Source: Deltaproteobacteria bacterium (GTDB taxonomy: Bacteria > Desulfobacterota > Desulfuromonadia > Desulfuromonadales > JAAYDE01). From it: a stretch of DNA of 64,000 nt. This document shows positions 44,719 to 55,275 of this stretch, one piece after another. The stretch is taken from contig JAAYDE010000100.1 in NCBI GenBank assembly GCA_012729375.1, positions 1-64,000 of the forward strand, read 5' to 3'. The position numbers were made by a program, and so were the translations under genes. Below the pieces are notes generated by a model, which was not told the DNA's origin, ran no database searches, and saw only the letters and a list, made by a program, of their open reading frames with translations. Numbering within the stretch: position 1 is the stretch's first letter; the number at the start of each line of letters is the position of its first letter.

Positions 44719-45882
44719 ATGCTTATAACCAGGCTGGTTCTGAAAAATTGGCGCAATTTCAAAAACATTGACGTCCACTTGCGAGAGAGGGTGTATGTCA
44801 TTGGTCCCAATGCCTCCGGTAAATCAAACTTTTTGGATGTATTACGATTTTTAAGGGATATTGCCAAAGCCGAAGGCGGTGGGTTGCAAAAAGCGGTCAA
44901 GGATCGGGGAGGGATGACGAAGTTGCGCTGTCTGATGGCCCGTAAAGATACCGAAATATTGATTGAGGTAGAGATTTCGGAGCGTGTTGATACTCCCGCG
45001 ACATGGAAATACTCCCTTGGTTTTCGAAGCGAAGGGAAAGGGGCTCAACGGGTTATCGTCAGCCGGGAACGGGTGGAAGATCTTGTCAATGGGGCGGTTC
45101 TCCTCGAACGACCCGTCGAGGCTGATAAAAGTGATCCGGAAATGCGAACCCAAACCCATCTTGAGCAGATCAATACCAACAAAAATTTTCGGGAATTGGC
45201 GGATTTTTTCGCCAATGTGACCTACTTGCATCTGGTCCCCCAGTTGCTCAAGCATGCCGACCAACTGGGAGGCTACCGGCTGGAGGATGATCCCTTCGGA
45301 CAGGCCTTTCTGGAACGGATTGCCAAGACTCCTGAAAAAACCCAGGAGTCACGGCTTAAGAAAATCGAAAAGGTGCTCAGGGTTTGTGTCCCAAACATGC
45401 GAGATCTGAGGTTTAAGCGCGATGAAATAAAAGGGACCCCCCATTTGGAAGCCATGTATGAACATTGGCGTCCGGAGGCCGGGTGGCAGCGGGAGGACCA
45501 GTTTTCCGACGGGACCTTGCGGCTGCTCGGCATCATGTGGTCGCTGCTGGAAGGGGATTCCCTGCTTTTGCTGGAAGAGCCGGAACTCTCACTGAATGAG
45601 GATATTGTCCGACAAATCCATAAGCTGCTCTGGAGCATGCAGCGGCAGGCCAAATATCGCCGGCAGATTTTTATTACCACTCACAGTGAAGCCTTGCTTG
45701 AGGATCAATCCATCGATGCCCGCGAAGTCATCAGGCTGGAGCCGAACAAGAACGGCACCTTGGCACACGAGACATCCGAGGAAGATCTGAAATTGATTTC
45801 AGCTGGTTACACCATTTCAGAGGTAATTTTGCCGAAAGCCAAGCCCGCCAAAATGGATCAGCTGAATCTGCCGTTCCAATAG
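44719..45882 (+). CDS. ABC-type ATPase of OLD/PARIS-like defence pair
   Basis: A 387-residue AAA_21/AAA_15-type ATPase. Walker A is GPNASGKSN (residues 29-37), the ABC signature region QFSDGTLRLLGIMW, Walker B LLLLEEPELSLNE and the switch His in TTHSEALLED. The middle is a helical/beta insertion in place of a long coiled coil. There is no C-terminal TOPRIM; a TOPRIM-like protein is encoded by the next gene, 14 bases away. Such split pairs include PARIS (AriA/AriB), AbiL and RloAB, in which the ATPase senses phage and releases the nuclease. The base composition is more AT-rich than that of the neighbours, in line with transfer. The -35-like TTGACG at 44606 may belong to its promoter. Confidence 0.85.
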   Translation: MLITRLVLKNWRNFKNIDVHLRERVYVIGPNASGKSNFLDVLRFLRDIAKAEGGGLQKAVKDRGGMTKLRCLMARKDTEILIEVEISERVDTPATWKYSLGFRSEGKGAQRVIVSRERVEDLVNGAVLLERPVEADKSDPEMRTQTHLEQINTNKNFRELADFFANVTYLHLVPQLLKHADQLGGYRLEDDPFGQAFLERIAKTPEKTQESRLKKIEKVLRVCVPNMRDLRFKRDEIKGTPHLEAMYEHWRPEAGWQREDQFSDGTLRLLGIMWSLLEGDSLLLLEEPELSLNEDIVRQIHKLLWSMQRQAKYRRQIFITTHSEALLEDQSIDAREVIRLEPNKNGTLAHETSEEDLKLISAGYTISEVILPKAKPAKMDQLNLPFQ

Positions 45883-45896
45883 GCATAGGACCGAAT

Positions 45897-46556
45897 ATGC
45901 TGAATGTGATCGTGGAGGATGTCCTCAGCGAAACGGTCATGAGGAGATTGCTCGAACAGGTTGGATTTCAGGGAGAGTCCACTTTTCGAATGATGCGGGG
46001 AAACGGGAAAATCCGCCAAGGGATGCCGAAATTTGCTGTGGCCGCGAGCCGATTTTTCCCGCACATCGTTTTGACCGATCTGGACCGGTATCCCTGCCCT
46101 TTGGCTCTGATGGAGACCTGGAGCATGGGATCTCTTCCCGAAGCCCTGTTGTTTCGGATCGCGGTGCATGAGGTCGAATCATGGCTGATGGCGGATCGGG
46201 AGAGGTTTGCTGCTTCTCTGTCTCTGCCAATTGGCAAGGTGCCTCTTAACCCTGATTTGGAACCCGATGCCAAGCAATGTCTGTTCGGATTGATTCGGAA
46301 AAGCAGGAAACGGAGGCTTCGGAAAGAGCTTCTGCCGACGGTTGGGTCTCATATCGGCCCCTTAACGATTTTTTTTGCCAGTTTGTCCGGGAGCATTGGC
46401 AGGTGGAAGAAGCTGCCAAGCATTCTCCCAGTCTGGGACGGAGTCTGGATAGGTTGGCTGCCTTTTGTGGCAAAATTGCCAAACGTTAAAGTACCTGCCA
46501 TTGCTGTCAACCCTTGTTCTGCGAACGGATTTTTCTTTTTCCCCCATGTCCCTTGA
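45897..46556 (+). CDS. TOPRIM-like effector partner, frameshifted near its C-terminus
   Basis: As read, 219 residues. Residues 1-155 show a TOPRIM-like pattern: Glu7 in VIVEDVLSE, the DxD pair D61/D63 in IVLTDLDRY, and HEVESWLMADRERF. It resembles DUF4276/DUF4435-type putative nucleases encoded with ABC ATPases. From about 46360 the reading frame turns to low-quality sequence (IFFASLSGS…), whereas the next frame continues LNDFFCQFVREHWQVEEAAK then HSPSLGRSLDRLA to a stop at 46489, the usual end of such proteins. Insertion of one base in the CCCC of 46358-46361 restores it. The as-read frame overlaps jetA by 11 bases, but the restored one does not. Confidence 0.7.
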   Translation: MLNVIVEDVLSETVMRRLLEQVGFQGESTFRMMRGNGKIRQGMPKFAVAASRFFPHIVLTDLDRYPCPLALMETWSMGSLPEALLFRIAVHEVESWLMADRERFAASLSLPIGKVPLNPDLEPDAKQCLFGLIRKSRKRRLRKELLPTVGSHIGPLTIFFASLSGSIGRWKKLPSILPVWDGVWIGWLPFVAKLPNVKVPAIAVNPCSANGFFFFPHVP

Positions 46557-47991
46557 TTTCACCACCCTGGAGCTGCTGCGCCAGAACCATCCCGCCTGGA
46601 AACTGCTGCGCTCCGATAACGCCTCGCTGGTGGCTGGATTCCTGTACCGGGTTTTTGTCGCGCCCAATGTCCGGATCATGTCCCAGGCCGATCTGGCCGA
46701 GGCCTTGGAGGATGAGCTCTTCGCCCTGCGGGAGCAGTACGGGGCCGAGGCCTTCCCGCGTTCGGGGCGGTCCTATCTCGACGACTGGGCCGACAATGCC
46801 AAGGGCTGGTTGCGGAAGTTTTATCCCGCCGGTTCCGACGAACCCCATTTCGATCTGACCCCGGCCACGGAAAAGGCCCTGACCTGGCTGGCCAGCCTGG
46901 GGGAGCGGCGTTTCGTGGGGACCGAGTCACGGCTGCTGACCCTGTTCGAACTGCTCCGGCAGATGAGCGAAGGGAGCCAGACCGATCCCCGGGTGCGCAT
47001 CGCCGAGCTGCAGAAGCGCCGCGACGCCATCGACGCGGAGATCGGTCGCATCCGCAACGGCGATATTCCGCTGCTGGACGAGACCGCCATCAAAGATCGG
47101 TTCCAGCAGTTTCTGCAGATGGCCAGGGAACTGCTGAGCGATTTCCGCGCCGTCGAAGGCAACTTTCGCCATCTCGACCGCCGGGTGCGGGAGCGTATCG
47201 CGCTCTGGGAGGGGGGGAAGGGCGCTCTGCTGGAAGAGATCATGGGCGAGCGGGACGCCATCGCCGATTCCGACGAGGGCAAGAGCTTCCGGGCCTTTTG
47301 GGATTTTCTCATGTCCCCGACCCGGCAGGAGGAACTGACCCGCCTCCTGGAGCAGATCCTGGATCTGAAACCGGTTCAGGAGCTGCATCCGGAGCCGCGG
47401 CTGCAGCGCATCCATTACGACTGGCTGGAAGCGGGCGAGCACACCCAGCGCACCGTGGCCCTGCTTTCCCGCCAGTTGCGGCGCTTTCTCGACGACCAGG
47501 CGTGGCTGGAAAACCGCCGCATCATGGATATCCTGCGCGACATCGAGGGCCGCGCCCTGGCGGTGCGCGAGGCACCGCCGGCGGGAACCTTCATGGCCTT
47601 GGCCGAAACCGGCGCGGCCATCGAACTCCCCTTTGAACGCCCCCTCTATTCTCCGCCCCTGAAACCGCTGATCGCCGATCTGGATCCGGAGGTCGGGGAG
47701 GCCGAAATCGATACGGCGGCGCTTTACGCCCAAGTGGTGGTTGATCGCGAGGAGTTGGCCGGTTATATTCGTCGCGAGTTGCAGTCGGCTTCCCGGATCG
47801 GCCTCGGCGAGGTCATCGCTCGCCATCCCCTGCGTCACGGCCTGGCCGAGCTGATCGCCTACCTGCAGGTCGCCGGCGAATGGCCCGGCTCGGCCGTGGA
47901 CGAGGAGCAGCGGGAGCGGGTGGAGTGGGAAACGGCGGAGGGCGCGGTTCGCGCGGCCCGGATTCCGCGCATTGTTTTCGTGAGGGAGTGA
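46546..47991 (+). CDS. jetA: Wadjet protein JetA (DUF3375)
   Basis: A 481-residue kleisin-like subunit of the Wadjet SMC complex (MksF-like). The family pattern SLDFTTLELLRQNHPAWKLL, NASLVAGFLYRVFV and LDDWADNAKGWLRKFY is clear. The ATG at 46546 has no strong site, and the upstream TOPRIM gene may supply translational coupling. In known Wadjet systems JetA bridges the JetC heads, the complex extrudes small circular DNA, and JetD cuts it. This gene heads a complete jetABCD set in which each gene overlaps or nearly touches the next. Confidence 0.94.
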   Translation: MSLDFTTLELLRQNHPAWKLLRSDNASLVAGFLYRVFVAPNVRIMSQADLAEALEDELFALREQYGAEAFPRSGRSYLDDWADNAKGWLRKFYPAGSDEPHFDLTPATEKALTWLASLGERRFVGTESRLLTLFELLRQMSEGSQTDPRVRIAELQKRRDAIDAEIGRIRNGDIPLLDETAIKDRFQQFLQMARELLSDFRAVEGNFRHLDRRVRERIALWEGGKGALLEEIMGERDAIADSDEGKSFRAFWDFLMSPTRQEELTRLLEQILDLKPVQELHPEPRLQRIHYDWLEAGEHTQRTVALLSRQLRRFLDDQAWLENRRIMDILRDIEGRALAVREAPPAGTFMALAETGAAIELPFERPLYSPPLKPLIADLDPEVGEAEIDTAALYAQVVVDREELAGYIRRELQSASRIGLGEVIARHPLRHGLAELIAYLQVAGEWPGSAVDEEQRERVEWETAEGAVRAARIPRIVFVRE

Positions 47992-47993
47992 CG

Positions 47994-48623
47994 ATGGCGA
48001 TCCCGGCTAAAGGAACCCCCGGGGTTCCAGGCGATGGCCCCGATCTGTCGGCCGTGGTGGTGCCGCTGCTCAAAGGGGTGGTCTACCTGGAGGAGAGCCC
48101 CGAACTGTGGAATTCCCTGCTGAATCTACAGGCGGCGGTGCGCGATTACGTGGCCGTGCTCGGCCTGGAACTGATCCTGGACGAGGCCGAGGGGTATGCT
48201 TTTCTGCGCTCCAGGCCGGAGGCCGCGGACGAGGCGGCCAGGGTGCCGCGCCTGGTGGCGCGGCGCCAGCTCTCCTTCCCGGTCAGTCTGCTGCTGGCGC
48301 TGCTGCGCAAGAAGCTGGCCGAGTTTGACGCCGCGGGCGGCGGCACGCGGCTGATCCTTTCCCGGGACGAGGTGGCCGAGCTGATTCGGGTTTTCCTCCC
48401 TGCCGGGAGCAACGAAACCCGGTTGATCGACCAGGTTGACGGTTATCTCAACAAGGTGGTGGATCTCGGTTTCGCCCGGCGCCTGCGGGGTCAAGAGGAG
48501 ATGTTCGAAGTGCGTCGCATACTCAAGGCGTTCGTCGATGCCCAGTGGCTCAACGAGCTGGATCAGCGGCTCGCCGCCTATCAGGAGCGGCTGGGCCGGC
48601 CGGGAGAGCGGGAAGATGACTGA
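47994..48623 (+). CDS. jetB: Wadjet protein JetB (DUF4194)
   Basis: A 209-residue KITE-like subunit (MksE-like). Typical sequences are [32 protein letters not shown] and [21 protein letters not shown] winged-helix pair is expected in the middle and end ([16 protein letters not shown]). It starts three bases after jetA with GAGGGAG upstream and overlaps jetC by eight bases. Confidence 0.93.
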   Translation: MAIPAKGTPGVPGDGPDLSAVVVPLLKGVVYLEESPELWNSLLNLQAAVRDYVAVLGLELILDEAEGYAFLRSRPEAADEAARVPRLVARRQLSFPVSLLLALLRKKLAEFDAAGGGTRLILSRDEVAELIRVFLPAGSNETRLIDQVDGYLNKVVDLGFARRLRGQEEMFEVRRILKAFVDAQWLNELDQRLAAYQERLGRPGEREDD

Positions 48624-51600
48624 AAACCTCGAGTTGGAATTCATGGCGGATGACCGGCTGGCCGGGTTCCGTTTGCAACGTCTGGAAGTGCTCAACTGGG
48701 GGACCTTTGACCGCCGGGTGTGGGTCCTGCCTCTGAACGGCCGTAACGCCCTGCTGACCGGGGATATCGGTTCCGGGAAATCGACCCTGGTGGATGCCCT
48801 GACCACCCTGCTGGCGCCGATCCAGCGCATCGCCTACAACAAGGCGGCCGGGGCCGACGCCAAGGAACGGAGCCTGCGCTCCTACACCCTGGGCTACTAC
48901 AAATCGGAGCGCCAGGAAACCCTCGGCAGCGCCAAGCCGGTGGCGCTGCGCGACCACAACAGCTATTCGGTGCTCCTCGGCGTTTTTCACAACGCCGGCT
49001 ACGCCAAGACCGTGACCCTGGCCCAGGTCTTCTGGATGAAGGAGGCTCAGGGGCAGCCGGCCCGGTTCTATGCGGCCTGCGAGCGCGACCTGACCATCGG
49101 CGCCGACTTCGCCCAATTCGGCGCCGACATCCTCACGTTGCGCAAGCGCCTCAAGGACGCGGGAGTGGCCCTGTTCGACAGCTTTCCCCCCTACGGCGCC
49201 TGGTTCCGCCGCCGTTTCGGGATCGACAACGAGCAGGCCCTCGATCTCTTCCTCCAGACCGTGTCCCTCAAATCGGTCGGAAATCTCACCGAGTTCGTCC
49301 GCACCCACATGCTCGAACCCTTTGACGTGGCGCCGCGCATCGCCGCTCTCATCAAGCATTACGACGACCTTCACCGCGCCTATGAAGCGGTTTTGAAGGC
49401 CAAGCGCCAGATCGAGATGCTGGGTCCCCTGGTGGCCGACTGCGACCGCCACGGGCAACTGATCGGCGCTGTCGCGGAGCTGCGCGCCTGCCGGGAAGCC
49501 CTCAAACCCTGGTTTTGCGGCTTCAAGCTGGAATTGCTGGAGAAACGCCTCGCCTCCCTGGACGAGGAACTGGAGCGGCATCAGAGTGCCATCCAGCGCC
49601 TGGAAGAACAGCGCCAGGCCCGGCGCGAACAGGAGCGGGAACTGCGCCGCAGCATCGCGGAACAGGGGGGCGACCGCATCGCCGCCCTGGCGGCGGCGAT
49701 CCGCCGCCAGGAGGAAGAGCAGGAACGGCGCCGGCACAAGGCCGGTTACTACGGGGATCTGATCCGGGCTCTCGACCTTCCTCCGGCCGAGGATGAAGAA
49801 TCCTTCCTGGATCAACGCCGGCATTGGCGGACTCTGCGGGAAGAAGCCGCTGAAAAAGAGGCCGCGGCCCAGAACGAGATGACCGAAGCCGGGGTTTTTC
49901 TGGCGCAGAAGCGTTCCGAGCACGACCGGCTGGCCGCTGAAATCAACGGTCTCAAACGCCGGGCCAGCAATATCGATGAACAGCAGATCACTCTGCGCCG
50001 CGCCCTGTGCCGCGCCCTTGACCTGGCGGAGGACGAATTCCCCTTTGCCGGCGAACTGATCCAGGTGCGGGAGGAGGAACGGGAGTGGGAAGGGGCCATC
50101 GAGCGGCTGTTGCGGAATTTCGGTCTGTCATTGCTGGTTCCGGATTCTCACTACTCCCGCGTGGCCGAGTGGGTGGACCGCACCCAGCTGAAAGGGCGGC
50201 TGGTCTATTTTCGTGTGCGCGAGGGCACAAAACCGCAGGAGACGTCCCCCATTTCCCCCGATTCGCTGTGCCGCAAGCTGGCTCTGAAACCCGATTCCCC
50301 CTATTACGACTGGCTGGAACGGGAGATCGCCCGCCGTTTTGATCTGGCCTGCTGCGCCACCCAGGAGCAGTTCCGGCGGGAGGCCCGGGCCCTGACCAGG
50401 GCCGGGCAGGTCAAGATGCCGGGGGAGCGCCACGAAAAGGACGACCGCCACGACCTCAACGACCGCAGCCGTTACGTCCTCGGCTGGAGCAACGCCGCCA
50501 AGCTGGCCGTTCTGGAAAGCCGGCGCCGCCGGCTGGAAAGGCATATGGGGGAGCTCGGCGCCCGCATTGCCGCTTTGCAGCAGGAGCGAAACCTTCTTCA
50601 GGAGCGGCTGGCCATCCTCTCCAAACTGGAAGAGTACCGCGATTTTCGTGAACTCGACTGGCGCCCTCTGGTTTTGGAGATCGCCGGCCTTGAGGAAGAG
50701 AAGAAACGGCTCGAAACCGCCTCCGACACCCTTTTGGTGCTCGGTGCCAGGCTCGCGGAGGTGGAAACAGCACTGGCCGAGACGGAACAGCAACTCGACG
50801 ACCGCAAGGACCGGCGTTCCCGAACCGAAGAGAAGAAAACCTTCGCGGCAGGGCTGCGCGACCAGACCCGCGCCTTGCTGGCGGCCGCGGGGCCGGGCCA
50901 CGACCGGCATTTCGAACGGCTGGCGGGGTTGCGGCAAGAGGCCCTGGGCGAAGTGTCCCTGACGGTCGAGTCCTGCGAAAACCGCGAGCGGGAGATGCGG
51001 GATTGGCTCCAGACCCAAATCGATGCCGAGGACGGCAAGATCCGCCGCCTGCAGGACAAAATTATCGATGCCATGCGTTCCTTCAGTACCTCCTATCCTC
51101 TCGAAACCCAGGAGGTGGATGTGGCCGTGGAAGCGGCCGGGGACTACCGGACGCTGCTGGAGCAGTTGCAAAGCGACGATCTGCCGCGCTTCGAGGCCCG
51201 TTTCAAGGAGCTGCTCCAAGAGAACACGATCCGCGAGGTGGCCAATTTCCAGTCGCAACTGAACCGGGAGCGGGAGACGATCAAGGAACGGATCGGCCAC
51301 ATCAACGATTCCCTGACCCAGATCGATTACAATCCCGGCCGCTACATCGCCCTCGAGGCCCAGGCGGCTCCGGACCCCGAGGTCCGGGAATTTCAGGCGG
51401 ATTTGCGGGCCTGCACGGAAGACGCCCTGACCGGATCCGAGGAGTTCCACTATTCCGAGGGGAAGTTCCTCCAGGTGCGGCGGATCATCGAGCGTTTCCG
51501 CGGCCGGGAAGGCTCTTCGGAAATCGACCGGCGCTGGACCGCCAAGGTCACGGACGTGCGCAACTGGTTCGTCTTCGCGGCCAGCGAACGCTGGCGCGAG

Positions 51601-51984
51601 GACGACAGCGAATACGAGCATTATGCCGATTCGGCCGGCAAGTCGGGCGGGCAGAAGGAAAAACTCGCCTACACCGTGCTGGCCGCCAGCCTGGCCTATC
51701 AGTTCGGCCTCGAATGGGGGGCGGTCCGGTCGCGCTCCTTCCGCTTCGTGGTCATCGACGAGGCCTTCGGCCGCGGCTCCGACGACTCGGCCCGCTACGG
51801 TCTCCAGCTCTTCGCCCAGCTCAACCTGCAACTGCTCATTGTCACACCCCTGCAGAAGATACACATCATCGAACCTTTTGTTTCCGCCGTCGGCTTTGTC
51901 CATAACGAGGACGGCCGCGCTTCGGTGCTGCGCAACCTGACCATCGAGGAGTACCGGGCCGAAAAGCAAAGGCAGACGGCATGA
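48616..51984 (+). CDS. jetC: Wadjet protein JetC (SMC/MukB-like ATPase)
   Basis: A 1122-residue SMC-like motor (MksB/MukB type). Walker A is [15 protein letters not shown] (residues about 48-62), followed by the [20 protein letters not shown] signature. Two long coiled-coil arms (about 330-480 and 640-870) flank a hinge (about 480-640). Near the end come the ABC signature [11 protein letters not shown], Walker [14 protein letters not shown] and the H-motif region [12 protein letters not shown]. All catalytic elements are intact. ATG 48616 overlaps the jetB end. It loads on DNA with JetAB and extrudes loops, by analogy with characterised Wadjet. Confidence 0.95.
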   Translation: MTENLELEFMADDRLAGFRLQRLEVLNWGTFDRRVWVLPLNGRNALLTGDIGSGKSTLVDALTTLLAPIQRIAYNKAAGADAKERSLRSYTLGYYKSERQETLGSAKPVALRDHNSYSVLLGVFHNAGYAKTVTLAQVFWMKEAQGQPARFYAACERDLTIGADFAQFGADILTLRKRLKDAGVALFDSFPPYGAWFRRRFGIDNEQALDLFLQTVSLKSVGNLTEFVRTHMLEPFDVAPRIAALIKHYDDLHRAYEAVLKAKRQIEMLGPLVADCDRHGQLIGAVAELRACREALKPWFCGFKLELLEKRLASLDEELERHQSAIQRLEEQRQARREQERELRRSIAEQGGDRIAALAAAIRRQEEEQERRRHKAGYYGDLIRALDLPPAEDEESFLDQRRHWRTLREEAAEKEAAAQNEMTEAGVFLAQKRSEHDRLAAEINGLKRRASNIDEQQITLRRALCRALDLAEDEFPFAGELIQVREEEREWEGAIERLLRNFGLSLLVPDSHYSRVAEWVDRTQLKGRLVYFRVREGTKPQETSPISPDSLCRKLALKPDSPYYDWLEREIARRFDLACCATQEQFRREARALTRAGQVKMPGERHEKDDRHDLNDRSRYVLGWSNAAKLAVLESRRRRLERHMGELGARIAALQQERNLLQERLAILSKLEEYRDFRELDWRPLVLEIAGLEEEKKRLETASDTLLVLGARLAEVETALAETEQQLDDRKDRRSRTEEKKTFAAGLRDQTRALLAAAGPGHDRHFERLAGLRQEALGEVSLTVESCENREREMRDWLQTQIDAEDGKIRRLQDKIIDAMRSFSTSYPLETQEVDVAVEAAGDYRTLLEQLQSDDLPRFEARFKELLQENTIREVANFQSQLNRERETIKERIGHINDSLTQIDYNPGRYIALEAQAAPDPEVREFQADLRACTEDALTGSEEFHYSEGKFLQVRRIIERFRGREGSSEIDRRWTAKVTDVRNWFVFAASERWREDDSEYEHYADSAGKSGGQKEKLAYTVLAASLAYQFGLEWGAVRSRSFRFVVIDEAFGRGSDDSARYGLQLFAQLNLQLLIVTPLQKIHIIEPFVSAVGFVHNEDGRASVLRNLTIEEYRAEKQRQTA

Positions 51985-53159
51985 CCTGGACGACGCCGGC
52001 CGAGCTGCGCTCCCAGGTCCAGAAATGGTATGACCGCGGGATCCTGCTGGCGGCCTTGGCCGAAAACGGAGAAGAGTTCCCACGCCGGCTGAATCTCCGG
52101 GGTCCGACCTCCCGTGACCTTGGGGAGCGTTTTGGCGAGGTTCGCGACTGGATTGCGAACCTCCAGGAGGGAGCCAAGTTTTACCGCATCGAGTGGCGCC
52201 GCATCCGGCATCGGGTTCTCGGCGCCAATTCGGTGCCCGCGGAAGTCTGGGTCGATTCCCTGGAAGACGCCCTGGCCATGATCGGCCGCCGCCGGCAGGC
52301 GGAGCGTTTTTCCGACTTGCTGGCAACGACCGCGGAACGCCTCCCGGAGCTGCGCCCCTGGCTGGCCAAGAGGCCCCTCCGGGCCCTGGAACTGGCTGAC
52401 GATTGGATGCTCCTTATCGATATCGTAATCTGGCTGCGCCATCATCCGCGGCCCGCAATCTACCTGCGCCAGGTAGACCTTCCCGGAGTGGACAGCAAGT
52501 TCATTGAAAGACACCGTGGGGTTCTGGCCGAACTTTTCGATCTGGTCCTTCCCTCCGCGGCTGTTGGCGCCGATGCCGGCGGGGTCAGCGGTTTTTGCCG
52601 CCGCTACGGCTTCCGTGACAAGCCGGTGCGGGTGCGGTTGCGCCTCCTCGACCCCGACCTGGCATTGTTCCCCACGGCCACCGATCAGGACATCACGATC
52701 ACCGCCGACACGTTTGTCGCCCTGGAAACGGCGGCGACCCGGGTCTTTATCACCGAAAACGAGATCAATTTTCTCGCCTTTCCGCCCGTAAAACAGGGCA
52801 TGGTTCTGTTCGGCTCCGGCTACGGCTTTGAAACCCTGGCCGGCGCGGCCTGGCTGCAAAAACGGGAACTCCTTTACTGGGGGGATATCGATACCCACGG
52901 TTTTGCCATCCTCGACCAGTTCCGGGCTTATTTCCCAAACGCCCGCTCCTTTCTCATGGATCGGGAAACCCTGCTGGCCCATCGCCTTTGCTGGGGGAAG
53001 GAACCGCAACCCGAAACCCGGGACCTCAAACGGCTGACGGAGGAGGAGCAGGCCCTCTACGACGATCTGCGCGCCGACCGCCTGGGGTGCCGGCTGCGCC
53101 TGGAACAGGAGAAGATCGGTTTTTCCTGGCTGCAAAGGGCGCTGGCCGATCTGCCTTGA
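51981..53159 (+). CDS. jetD: Wadjet protein JetD (DUF3322-DUF2220 TOPRIM nuclease)
   Basis: A 392-residue nuclease subunit. The N-terminal DUF3322 part (residues 1-200) is followed by a TOPRIM-type DUF2220 domain: Glu259/Glu261 in [13 protein letters not shown], the GSGYGFETL loop (278-286) and the D302/D304 pair in [13 protein letters not shown]. These are the metal ligands that cut the extruded plasmid. The start overlaps the jetC stop by four bases. With jetA-C it completes a type-I-like Wadjet. Confidence 0.95.
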   Translation: MTWTTPAELRSQVQKWYDRGILLAALAENGEEFPRRLNLRGPTSRDLGERFGEVRDWIANLQEGAKFYRIEWRRIRHRVLGANSVPAEVWVDSLEDALAMIGRRRQAERFSDLLATTAERLPELRPWLAKRPLRALELADDWMLLIDIVIWLRHHPRPAIYLRQVDLPGVDSKFIERHRGVLAELFDLVLPSAAVGADAGGVSGFCRRYGFRDKPVRVRLRLLDPDLALFPTATDQDITITADTFVALETAATRVFITENEINFLAFPPVKQGMVLFGSGYGFETLAGAAWLQKRELLYWGDIDTHGFAILDQFRAYFPNARSFLMDRETLLAHRLCWGKEPQPETRDLKRLTEEEQALYDDLRADRLGCRLRLEQEKIGFSWLQRALADLP

Positions 53160-53553
53160 ATTGGTTTTCCGTTAACTGCCGCCGGGGATAGGGCGACCAG
53201 CCATGGCGAGCCTCCCGGACCAAGGTTGAAAGCCCTGGGTGCCCACCGATCTCCCTGCTTGGGGGGGCGCGATGCCCATCTTTATCGCCGCCAGTAAAAC
53301 CTCCGCCATGAGCTGACCGACTCCTGTTTCAAACCTGGGATTTCGCGGCGTCTCTGCTAAAATGTCATTCTGGTTATCGAGAAGTGAGAAGAGGGGCGTC
53401 TGAAGAGCCGCTCCATCGCCGCCGGTCAGCGCGAGCTGCATGGGGGGAAATCTACCCGTTCCCTTCGCCAGGATTGCCGAGGCTTTTTTATCCATCCCAT
53501 ATTCCAGATCAAAAGGGAAGTCGGTTTCAGAAGCCTTCCCGAAAGGAGGAGAA
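53160..53553. other. Intergenic stretch after Wadjet
   Basis: 394 bases between jetD and gapN. A minus-strand open frame crosses it into the gapN start but has no family or ribosome site and is judged not coding. No tRNA, integrase or clear attachment repeat was seen at this edge of the defence region. Confidence 0.4.
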
Positions 53554-55179
53554 GTGAGTAACGCCACCAAGACAGCCGCTCTGTTTCCCGCGCCGGAAAA
53601 AATCCCCCAAGCCTTTCGCATTGCTCAGTCCGTGGAGCAGAAGGAGTACCTTGTCGGCGGGGAAATTTGTTTTTGGCATGGACCCTGCGAAGAGGTTCAT
53701 TCGCCGGTGTGTCTGGCTACGGGTTCGGGTCTGGAAGAAACGCGAATCGGCAGTTATCCCCTTTTGACCGAGGAGGAAGCCCTCGCCGCTTTGACGGCGG
53801 CTTGCCGGGCCTATGACCATGGCCGGGGCCGATGGCCGACCATGGCCGTGGAAGACCGCATCCGTCACCTGGAAGACTTCGCCTACCGCATGAAGGAAAA
53901 GCGTGACGAGGTGATCCGCCTGCTGATGTGGGAGATCGGCAAGAGCCTGGCGGATTCCGGCAAGGAATTCGACCGCACCGTCGATTATATCCTCGATACC
54001 ATCGATGCCCTCAAGGATCTGGACCGGGCCGGGTCGAGATTCGTTATCGACCAGGGGGTTATCGGCCAGATCCGCCGGGCGCCCCTGGGCGTCGTGCTGT
54101 GCATGGGGCCTTTCAACTATCCCCTGAACGAAACCTTCACCACGCTCATTCCGGCCTTGATCATGGGCAATACGGTCATCTTCAAGCCACCCAAGCACGG
54201 AGTTCTGCTCCATCGGCCGCTGCTCGAGGCCTTTCGCGATTCCTTTCCGCCGGGGGTCGTCAATACCGTTTACGGTGACGGCGCGACCGTCGTCGGGCCG
54301 CTCATTAAATCCGCCAAAATCGATGTGCTGGCCTTTATCGGCACCAGCCGTGTCGGCGACCTTCTAAAAAAGCAGCACCCCAAACCCCATCGGCTGCGCT
54401 GCGTCCTCGGTCTGGAAGCCAAAAACCCCGCCATCATTCTCGCTGATGCCGATCTCGATCTTACCGTCCGGGAGTGTGTTCTCGGCGCCCTTTCCTATAA
54501 CGGCCAGCGCTGCACCGCCCTGAAGCTGCTTTTCGTCCACAGCAGCATTGCCGAGGCATTCCTGGACAAACTCGGCGCCGCAGTGGAGGCGTTGACACCG
54601 GGCATGCCCTGGGAGGAGGGGGTTCAGATCACCCCCTTGCCGGAGAGGGGGAAAACCGCCTACCTCAGCGAGTTGATCGAAGATGCAAGAAAGCAGGGCG
54701 CCGCGGTGGTCAACGCCAGCGGTGGGCTGGTCAACCGCACCTTCATGTTCCCGGCGGTCCTTTATCCGGTCACTCCGGAAATGCGGATTTTCAAGGAGGA
54801 GCAGTTCGGTCCTCTTGTCCCCGTGGTTTTTTACGATGACATCGAGGAGCCGCTGCGTTATGTCACCGAGTCGGATTACGGTCAGCAGGTGAGCATTTTC
54901 GGCACCGATCCGGAGCTCATCGCCGCCCTGATCGATCCGCTGGTAAACCAGGTCTGCCGGGTCAATATCAACAGCCAGTGTCAGCGCGGACCCGACACCT
55001 TCCCGTTTACGGGACGGAAGGACTCGGCCGAGGGAACCCTTTCGGTTTCCGACGCGCTGCGGGTTTTTTCCATTCGCACCATGGTGGCGGCCAAGGAGAC
55101 CGACCTCAACAAACAGATCATCACCACGGTGACCCGCCACCGCAAATCCCGCTTCCTTTCCACCAATTTTCTGCTCTGA
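53554..55179 (+). CDS. gapN: NADP-dependent glyceraldehyde-3-phosphate dehydrogenase (non-phosphorylating)
   Basis: A 541-residue aldehyde dehydrogenase of the ALDH11 (GapN) type. The coenzyme region PLGVVLCMGPFNYPLNET, the catalytic Glu in LGLEAKNPAII and the catalytic Cys in YNGQRCTALKLLF are present. FIGTSRVGDLL marks the loop near the adenine ribose. It oxidises glyceraldehyde 3-phosphate directly to 3-phosphoglycerate with NADP, yielding NADPH in place of ATP. Start at GTG 53554, given AAAGGAGGAGAA upstream; a longer frame from 53440 lacks a site. It stands alone next to convergent tenA. Confidence 0.9.
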   Translation: MSNATKTAALFPAPEKIPQAFRIAQSVEQKEYLVGGEICFWHGPCEEVHSPVCLATGSGLEETRIGSYPLLTEEEALAALTAACRAYDHGRGRWPTMAVEDRIRHLEDFAYRMKEKRDEVIRLLMWEIGKSLADSGKEFDRTVDYILDTIDALKDLDRAGSRFVIDQGVIGQIRRAPLGVVLCMGPFNYPLNETFTTLIPALIMGNTVIFKPPKHGVLLHRPLLEAFRDSFPPGVVNTVYGDGATVVGPLIKSAKIDVLAFIGTSRVGDLLKKQHPKPHRLRCVLGLEAKNPAIILADADLDLTVRECVLGALSYNGQRCTALKLLFVHSSIAEAFLDKLGAAVEALTPGMPWEEGVQITPLPERGKTAYLSELIEDARKQGAAVVNASGGLVNRTFMFPAVLYPVTPEMRIFKEEQFGPLVPVVFYDDIEEPLRYVTESDYGQQVSIFGTDPELIAALIDPLVNQVCRVNINSQCQRGPDTFPFTGRKDSAEGTLSVSDALRVFSIRTMVAAKETDLNKQIITTVTRHRKSRFLSTNFLL

Positions 55180-55275
55180 GGGGGGACGAAAGAACCGCGG
55201 CCGGGGAACGGGAAGAGGGGACGGCAAGAAATCCCCTGGCCGCATCCGCAGGGTTGGCGAGGGGTCGAACCGGCA

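Noticed and set aside
45897..46556. Intact alternative C-terminus of the TOPRIM-like protein in the as-read frame
   Set aside because: After about residue 155 the as-read frame loses resemblance to the family, whereas the adjacent frame carries it to a natural stop. The as-read tail also overlaps jetA.
50128..52326. 732-codon minus-strand open frame
   Set aside because: It is antisense to jetC and jetD, which are clear Wadjet genes with intact motifs. The product is Gly/Leu-rich without a recognisable domain.
53172..53621. Minus-strand open frame between jetD and gapN
   Set aside because: Overlaps the gapN start region, lacks a ribosome site and matches nothing recognisable.
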